DNA of 9,080 nucleotides from contig JAAZAC010000095.1 in assembly GCA_012514545.1 (NCBI GenBank), positions 1 through 9,080 of the forward strand, in the 5' to 3' direction. Positions within the stretch are counted from its first letter, which is position 1; each line of letters opens with the position of its first letter. The stretch is from Actinomycetales bacterium. GTDB taxonomy: Bacteria > Actinomycetota > Actinomycetes > Actinomycetales > Cellulomonadaceae. Below are positions 4,830 to 9,080 of the stretch, piece by piece. Below the pieces are notes generated by a model, which saw nothing but the letters and a program-made list of their open reading frames with translations, had not been told where the DNA came from and did no database searches. The position numbers were made by a program, and so were the translations under genes.

Positions 4830-6773
4830 ATGACCACCGCCCCCGCACTCGGTACGCCCGGCATGCCGGGCGGCCCCGCCGTCACGGACCCGACCGTCAC
4901 CGTCACCGTCGACGGTCACGAGGTCGAGGTGCCCGTCGGCGCGACGATCCTCGAGGCGGCCGAGAAGGCCGGCCGCCGGATCCCGACGCTGTGCCACCAC
5001 CCGGACCTGCCCGACGTCGGCGTCTGCCGGATCTGCGTCGTCGAGGTCGCCGGGCAGCGCGCCCTGCAGGCGAGCTGCGCGTACCCGATCACGACGCCGA
5101 TCGAGATCCGCACGTACAGCCGCCGTGTCCGCCAGGCGCGCCAGACGATCGTCGACCTCATGCTCGCCGAGCACTGCGGCAGCTGCCAGACGTGCGGCCG
5201 CAACGGCAACTGCGAGCTGCAGGACCTGGCGGAGGAGTACGGCTCGGACCACTTCCGGTTCGGCCACCGCACGGAGCCGACGCGCCTGTTCGACACGCTG
5301 GGCCCGTCGATCCGCCGCGACATGAACAAGTGCGTGCACTGCCTGCGCTGCATCCGCACGTGCTCGGAGCTGCAGGGGGTCGGCGCGCTCGGCGTCATCG
5401 GCCGCGGCGACTCCACGACGATGTCGCCGTACCTGACGCTGCCGATCAGCGACGTCGTCTGCATCAACTGCGGCCAGTGCATCAACCGGTGCCCGACCGG
5501 CGCGCTGCAGGAGGTCGACGACACCGACGACGTGTGGCACGCCATCGAGGACCCGACCAAGCACGTCGTCATCCAGACGGCGCCCGCGCCGCGGGCCGCG
5601 ATGGGCGAGGAGTTCGGTCTGCCGCCCGGGACCCCGGTGACGTGGCGGCTCAACTCGGCGCTGCACGACATCGGGTTCGACAAGGTCTTCGACACGAACT
5701 TCAGCGCGGACCTGACGATCATCGAGGAGGGCACGGAGCTGCTGCTCCGGCTCTACGAGAACCTCGTGCTCGGCGACAGCAGCCGACCCGTGCCGCAGTT
5801 CACGTCGTGCTCGCCGGGCTGGGTCAAGTTCCTCGAGCACCACTACCCGCAGCTCCTGCCGAACATGTCGAGCTGCAAGAGCCCGCAGCAGATGTTCGGG
5901 GCGCTCATCAAGACCTGGTACGCGGAGCGGGAGGGCATCGACCCCGCCGACGTCGTGTCCGTGTCCCTCATGCCGTGCACGGCCAAGAAGTTCGAGTCGG
6001 GCCGGCCGGAGATGACGGACTCGGGCCACCGGGACGTCGACGTCGCCCTGACGACGCGCGAGCTGGCCCGGATGATCCGCGAGTACGGCATCCACCTGCC
6101 GGACCTGCCGGAGCGCGACTTCGACGACCCGTTCGGGACGGCGACCGGCTCCGGCGTGATCTTCGGCGCCACGGGCGGCGTCATGGAGGCGGCGCTGCGC
6201 ACCGTCGTGGAGCTCGTCACCGGCCGCAAGGTCGAGGAGATCTTCGACCACGCGGACATCACCCCGGTCCGCGGCTTCGAGGAGACCCGCTACGCCGAGA
6301 TCACGCTGCCCGACGAGCTCGGCCCGGTGCCGGCGATCCTCGACGGGAAGGTGCCCGACTGGGACTGGCTGAAGGGCGCGACCCTCAAGCTCGCCGTCGT
6401 GCACGGGACCGCGAACGCGCGCAAGGTGCTGGACGACATCGTCGCGGGCGGGCGGTTCAGCGAGTGCCACTTCATCGAGTTCATGGCCTGCCCGGGCGGG
6501 TGCCTCGGGGGCGGCGGCCAGCCGATCCCGACGAGCGTCGAGATCCGCAAGGCGCGCGCCCAGGCCATCTACGGCGAGGACGCGTTCTACGGCGAGACCG
6601 GCCGGGTGCGCAAGAGCCACGAGAACCCGGCGGTCCTGCGGCTCTACGAGGAGTTCCTCACCGACGGCCCGTGCGGCCACCGCAGCCACCACCTGCTGCA
6701 CACCGAGTACACGCCACGGGGGACGTACATCGCGACGAACGGTCGCGGCGTCGGCGACGGGAGCAACCGATGA
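4830..6773 (+). CDS. hydA: [FeFe]-hydrogenase catalytic subunit (group A, NuoG-like N-terminus)
   Basis: The product has 647 residues and reduces protons to H2 at an H-cluster. Domains in order: plant-type [2Fe-2S] ferredoxin (Cys55, 66, 69, 83); His-Cys [4Fe-4S] (His115, Cys119, 122, 128); two ferredoxin-type [4Fe-4S] clusters (Cys168, 171, 174, 178 and 211, 214, 217, 221); H-cluster domain; C-terminal small-subunit-like tail ending in HLLHTEY. H-cluster motif 2 is MPCTAKKFE (Cys383) and motif 3 EFMACPGGCLGGGGQP (Cys554, Cys558), both classical. Motif 1 reads TSCSPGW (325-331): aligned to TSCCPGW, Cys327 matches the proton-relay cysteine (CpI Cys299), and Ser328 takes the place of a [4Fe-4S] ligand (CpI Cys300). 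The other relay residues, Glu300, Glu303, Arg307 and Ser347, are present. The domain set is that of M3-type, NAD-linked multimeric enzymes. Cytoplasmic; no signal peptide. Activity would require HydEFG, which are not encoded here. Confidence 0.95.
   Translation: MTTAPALGTPGMPGGPAVTDPTVTVTVDGHEVEVPVGATILEAAEKAGRRIPTLCHHPDLPDVGVCRICVVEVAGQRALQASCAYPITTPIEIRTYSRRVRQARQTIVDLMLAEHCGSCQTCGRNGNCELQDLAEEYGSDHFRFGHRTEPTRLFDTLGPSIRRDMNKCVHCLRCIRTCSELQGVGALGVIGRGDSTTMSPYLTLPISDVVCINCGQCINRCPTGALQEVDDTDDVWHAIEDPTKHVVIQTAPAPRAAMGEEFGLPPGTPVTWRLNSALHDIGFDKVFDTNFSADLTIIEEGTELLLRLYENLVLGDSSRPVPQFTSCSPGWVKFLEHHYPQLLPNMSSCKSPQQMFGALIKTWYAEREGIDPADVVSVSLMPCTAKKFESGRPEMTDSGHRDVDVALTTRELARMIREYGIHLPDLPERDFDDPFGTATGSGVIFGATGGVMEAALRTVVELVTGRKVEEIFDHADITPVRGFEETRYAEITLPDELGPVPAILDGKVPDWDWLKGATLKLAVVHGTANARKVLDDIVAGGRFSECHFIEFMACPGGCLGGGGQPIPTSVEIRKARAQAIYGEDAFYGETGRVRKSHENPAVLRLYEEFLTDGPCGHRSHHLLHTEYTPRGTYIATNGRGVGDGSNR
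6759..6763 (+). promoter_or_regulatory. Ribosome binding site of hydC
   Basis: GGGAG inside the 3' end of hydA lies 6 nt before ATG 6770. That ATG shares ATGA with the hydA stop, so translation of hydC is probably coupled to hydA. A second in-frame ATG at 6776 is possible but less well spaced. Confidence 0.7.
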
Positions 6774-7390
6774 CCATGCTGCCCACCGAGGTCGTGCAGG
6801 ACAACGCCGACCTGATCGAGGCGATCGACGCGCTGGTCGCGCGGTACGGGAACGACCGCAGCGCCCTCATCCCGATCCTGCAGGAGCTGCGCCAGCAGCG
6901 CCGGCAGATCTCCGACGTGGCGATGCAGGTGGTCGCGAACCGCCTCGGGATCACGCCGGTCGACGTCCAGGGCGTGGTGACCTTCTACCACTTCCTGGAC
7001 ACCAAGCCGACGGGCACGCACGTCATCCACCTGTGCCGGACGATCTCGTGCGCCATGGCGGGCATGGAGTCGATCGCGACGCGGCTGGAGAACGAGCTGG
7101 GCATCTCGTTCGGGGAGACGACGCCGGACGGCTTCTTCACCCTCGAGTGGGCGAACTGCATCGGCATGTGCGCGACCGCCCCGGCGATGCTCCTCAACCG
7201 GCAGGCGCTCCCGCGCGTGACGCCGGACGAGGCGTCGGAGCTGGTGGCGCGGCTGCGGGCGGAGTGCCTCGCGCAGCGCAGCGGCAACGGCGCGAACGGC
7301 GCGGCGCACGGGTCGGCGCACGGGCCGGCCGACGGCAACGGCGCCCCGGACCGGACGTCCGGCGCGTCGGGCCCCCCGACCGGGGCATGA
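6770..7390 (+). CDS. hydC: NuoE/HydC-like [2Fe-2S] subunit of the [FeFe]-hydrogenase
   Basis: The product has 206 residues. It is the small thioredoxin-like partner of the NuoF-type subunit and carries a [2Fe-2S] cluster. The N-terminal helical part (1-75) includes LIPILQELRQQ and GVVTFYHF, typical of NuoE. Cluster ligands are visible as CRTISC (Cys89, Cys94) and CIGMC (Cys130, Cys134), the family's CX4C...CX3C pattern. Residues 171-206 form a Gly/Ala/Asn/His-rich low-complexity tail not needed for the fold, an actinobacterial-looking addition of unknown role. The start overlaps the hydA stop by four bases (ATGA), confirming a hydB-hydA-hydC operon. In Thermotoga the order is hydC-hydB-hydA, so this order differs. 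A complex I role is excluded by context. Confidence 0.92.
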   Translation: MTMLPTEVVQDNADLIEAIDALVARYGNDRSALIPILQELRQQRRQISDVAMQVVANRLGITPVDVQGVVTFYHFLDTKPTGTHVIHLCRTISCAMAGMESIATRLENELGISFGETTPDGFFTLEWANCIGMCATAPAMLLNRQALPRVTPDEASELVARLRAECLAQRSGNGANGAAHGSAHGPADGNGAPDRTSGASGPPTGA

Positions 7391-7391
7391 T
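7386..7391 (+). promoter_or_regulatory. Candidate -10 element before the EamA-family gene
   Basis: CATGAT overlaps the hydC stop and ends 6 nt before GTG 7398; it matches TATAAT at four positions. The only Shine-Dalgarno-like bases, GAGG (7394-7397), touch the start codon and are too close to work normally. A leaderless internal promoter, or translation coupled to hydC, would explain the start. Weak evidence. Confidence 0.3.
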
Positions 7392-7397
7392 TCGAGG

Positions 7398-8417
7398 GTG
7401 ATCGGCGGAATCCTCTCGGCGCTGCTGTTCGGGGTCACGTCGGTCGTGGCCCGCCGGGCGATCCGCCTGGTCGGGTTCGTGCGCGCGAACGCGTGGCGCC
7501 TCGCGCTGTCCGCGGTCGTGCTCGGCCTGGCCTCGCTCGCGTTCGGCGGCGGGACGGGGGCCGCGACGGTCACGCTCCTGGGCGCCGGCGCGATCGGCCT
7601 CGGCATCGGCGGCGTGGCGCTGTTCCGCGCCCTGCCGCTGCTGGGCGCCCCGCTCGCGTCGCTCGTCGTGGAGACGCTGGCGGCCGTGGTCGCCGCCGGC
7701 GCCGCGTGGGCGTGGTTCGACGACCGCCTCACGCTCGAGGTCGTCGTCGCGTGCGTCGTCATCCTCGTCGGCGTGGTGGCGGGGCTGGTCCCGTACGTGC
7801 GGCGGGAGGGCGCGCCGCCCCGCCTGGGCCTCGGGCTCACGACGGCGGCCCTCGCCGCGGCGGCGCAGGGCCTCGGCCTCGTGCTCACCCGCAAGGCGCT
7901 GCTGGAGATGCCCGCCGCGGACGCACCGGCGACGGCCGCCCTGGCGCTCGGCGGCGGGGGTCTGGGCGCGCGGCCGACGCTGGAGAACGTCGTGTCCGCG
8001 TCGTTCGTCCGGCTGCTCGGCGGCGCGGCCGTCGCGCTCGTGGCCTGGGGCGTCGTCGTGCTCTTCGCCCGGCGGTCGGCCGGGGCGCGCGCCGCGCTCG
8101 CGGAGGCGGGCGGCTTCGAGCCGGGGGAGGTGCCGACGTCGGCGGACCTCGGCGCCGTCGGGTCGCGACTGCCGGACACGCCGGCCTTCTGGGTGGGCGC
8201 GAACGCCGTCGTCGGCCCGATCCTGGGCGTGACGGCCCTGGTCTGGGCGCTGACGACGCTGCAGCCTGGCGTCGCGCAGGCGATCACCGCGGTGGCGGCG
8301 CTCATCTCCGTGCCGGTGGCGCACTGGCTGGAGGGCCACGAGCAGCCGCCGTGGATGTTCGTCGGCGCCGCGATCGCGGCCGCGGGCCTGTGGGGGCTCT
8401 TCCTCGGGATCACCTGA
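7398..8417 (+). CDS. EamA/DMT-superfamily membrane protein
   Basis: The product has 339 residues. About ten hydrophobic segments are seen (roughly 1-18, 32-50, 56-76, 82-104, 112-133, 145-165, 200-223, 262-285, 291-312, 317-338), arranged as two halves of the drug/metabolite transporter fold. The last part, with TTLQPGVAQAITAVAALISVPVAHWLEG and a final Gly-rich helix, is the typical EamA ending. A polar loop at about 225-261, rich in Ala, Arg, Glu and Gly, interrupts the second half and is longer than usual. Members export or import small metabolites or amino acids; no substrate can be inferred. It starts 7 nt after hydC in the same direction, so read-through from the hydrogenase operon is likely, though a functional link is uncertain. 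GTG 7398 is chosen because the next in-frame GTG (7446) would destroy the first helix. Confidence 0.78.
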   Translation: MIGGILSALLFGVTSVVARRAIRLVGFVRANAWRLALSAVVLGLASLAFGGGTGAATVTLLGAGAIGLGIGGVALFRALPLLGAPLASLVVETLAAVVAAGAAWAWFDDRLTLEVVVACVVILVGVVAGLVPYVRREGAPPRLGLGLTTAALAAAAQGLGLVLTRKALLEMPAADAPATAALALGGGGLGARPTLENVVSASFVRLLGGAAVALVAWGVVVLFARRSAGARAALAEAGGFEPGEVPTSADLGAVGSRLPDTPAFWVGANAVVGPILGVTALVWALTTLQPGVAQAITAVAALISVPVAHWLEGHEQPPWMFVGAAIAAAGLWGLFLGIT

Positions 8418-8426
8418 GCGAGCGGC

Positions 8427-8442
8427 CCCGCCGTCGGGCGGG
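8427..8442. terminator. Short GC hairpin after the EamA-family gene
   Basis: CCCGCC (8427-8432) and GGCGGG (8437-8442) form a six-pair stem with loop GTCG, 10 nt after the stop codon. No T-tract follows. It may slow or end transcription between the operon and the polymerase gene, but in such GC-rich DNA chance formation is possible. Confidence 0.35.
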
Positions 8443-8443
8443 T

Positions 8444-8483
8444 CGTGTCCCTGGTGCGCGGGAGGATGGGGCGTGTCCCTGGT
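8444..8483 (+). repeat. 12-bp direct repeat spanning the polymerase start codon
   Basis: CGTGTCCCTGGT occurs at 8444-8455 and 8472-8483. The second copy contains the GTG start and first codons of the polymerase gene; the first lies upstream in another frame (offset 28 bp), so a GTG there does not open the same protein. It looks like a small local duplication. Confidence 0.7.
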
Positions 8484-9080
8484 CCTCCTGCACGACGACG
8501 CTCGCCCCGGGTGGGTCGTGCTGCAGGACGTGACCGACGATGGCGCGCCCCTCGCCCGGGTCTCCGTCCCGGCGGAGCGGCTGCCCGACGCCGTCCGGGA
8601 GCGCGAGCGCGGCCGTCCCCGCTGGGTGTGGGACGACACCGCGCGGCGCTACCCGCCGCTGCTCGCCGCCGGGGTGCGGGTCGAGCGGGCGCACGACCTG
8701 CGGCTGTGCCACGCGATGCTGCGCGGCAGCGCGCGGTGCGCGGGGTCGGAGATCCAGCAGCTGCCCCCGGGCCCGTGGGACGCGCCGCGCGCCGCGGAGG
8801 AGCCGGGGCCGGCGCGGGAGGCGACGCTCTTCGACGTCGAGCCGGGCGAGGACGCACGGGGCGAGGGCCCGGCGTCGGCGGCCACGGACGCGGGGGACGA
8901 GCTGCGGCGCCAGCTCGCGGCGGTCGCCGGCTCGGACGCGCCCGGTCGCCTGCGGCTGCTGCTGGCGGCGGAGTCGACCGGCGCGCTCATCGCGGCGGAG
9001 ATGCAGCACGACGGCCTGCCGTGGAGCGCGACCGAGCACGACCGGATCCTCACGGAGATCCTCGGCCCGCGCCCGGCACC
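8473..9080 (+). CDS. Family-A DNA polymerase with 3'-5' exonuclease-like N-terminus, 5' part (3' end outside window)
   Basis: The frame is open from GTG 8473 to the window edge: 202 complete residues. GGAGG at 8461-8465 lies 7 nt before the start and is a good ribosome binding site. The sequence resembles the actinobacterial 'bifunctional 3'-5' exonuclease/DNA polymerase' proteins of about 550-600 residues: RWVWDDTARRYPPLLAAGVRVERAHDLRLCHAMLR (50-84, the shortened exonuclease-like domain), an acidic Gly/Ala/Glu linker (about 104-142), then LRLLLAAESTGALIAAEMQHDGLPW (160-184), which leads to the polymerase part. The polymerase palm motifs lie beyond the window, so catalytic integrity cannot be judged. 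In this family the exonuclease motifs are generally poorly kept, and I see no clear DEDD set in the visible part. Recognition rests on remembered family resemblance. It is likely a repair polymerase additional to PolA. Confidence 0.75.
   Translation, partial: MSLVLLHDDARPGWVVLQDVTDDGAPLARVSVPAERLPDAVRERERGRPRWVWDDTARRYPPLLAAGVRVERAHDLRLCHAMLRGSARCAGSEIQQLPPGPWDAPRAAEEPGPAREATLFDVEPGEDARGEGPASAATDAGDELRRQLAAVAGSDAPGRLRLLLAAESTGALIAAEMQHDGLPWSATEHDRILTEILGPRPA

Noticed and set aside
4752..6701. Minus-strand open frame of 649 codons opposite hydA
   Set aside because: The plus strand encodes an unmistakable hydrogenase; the antisense product is an Arg/Ala/Val/Asp-rich artefact of codon bias.
6644..8857. 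Minus-strand open frame of 737 codons opposite hydC, the EamA-family gene and the polymerase start
   Set aside because: Composition is Ala/Arg/Pro/Thr-rich low complexity with no recognisable domain. It is the shadow expected opposite GC-rich genes, and the plus strand shows clear families over the same bases.
1..9080. CRISPR array, tRNA, rRNA or insertion sequence
   Set aside because: No regularly spaced repeats with unique spacers, no tRNA-like cloverleaf and no transposase-like protein were seen; the short repeats found are local.

Overview
The window is very GC-rich double-stranded chromosomal DNA, with G or C in nearly every third codon position and frequent GTG starts. The gene set (a split-signal DNA polymerase A relative, lipoproteins, winged-helix/MFS pairs) points to a high-GC actinobacterium. 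Cellulomonadaceae or Promicromonosporaceae is my best guess. That is inference from composition and protein style, not a database match.

Layout: (1) 1-449, the 3' end of an exonuclease III gene. (2) 547-1332, a secreted lipoprotein with an alpha/beta-hydrolase fold. (3) 1379-2746 on the minus strand, an MFS exporter, diverging from (4) 2799-3329, a winged-helix regulator. The 52-bp gap between them carries a perfect 7-bp inverted repeat that overlaps both putative promoters. (5) 3330-3616, a noncoding region full of interlocking inverted repeats, a 21-bp tandem repeat and three GGGCCC words. (6) 3617-7390, a three-gene cluster for an NADH-linked multimeric [FeFe]-hydrogenase in the order hydB (NuoF-like), hydA (H-cluster subunit), hydC (NuoE-like). 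(7) 7398-8417, an EamA/DMT-type membrane protein starting 7 nt after hydC. (8) 8473 to the end, the N-terminal part of an actinobacterial family-A DNA polymerase.

The centre of interest is the hydrogenase. HydB would oxidise NADH at FMN, HydC would supply a [2Fe-2S] site, and HydA would carry electrons through five predicted FeS sites to an H-cluster, letting a fermenting cell discard reductant as H2. Two things make it unusual. HydB is reduced to the bare NuoF core, without the extra N- and C-terminal FeS domains of the well-studied bifurcating HydB. HydA has TSCSPGW where the classical first H-cluster motif is TSCCPGW, so serine sits at the position of a [4Fe-4S] ligand cysteine. The maturases HydE, HydF and HydG are not in the window.

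A second theme is gene starts. Several genes outside the hydrogenase cluster have a -10-like hexamer 6-7 nt before the start codon and no well-spaced ribosome binding site, which suggests leaderless transcripts. The three hydrogenase genes instead have clear Shine-Dalgarno sequences.
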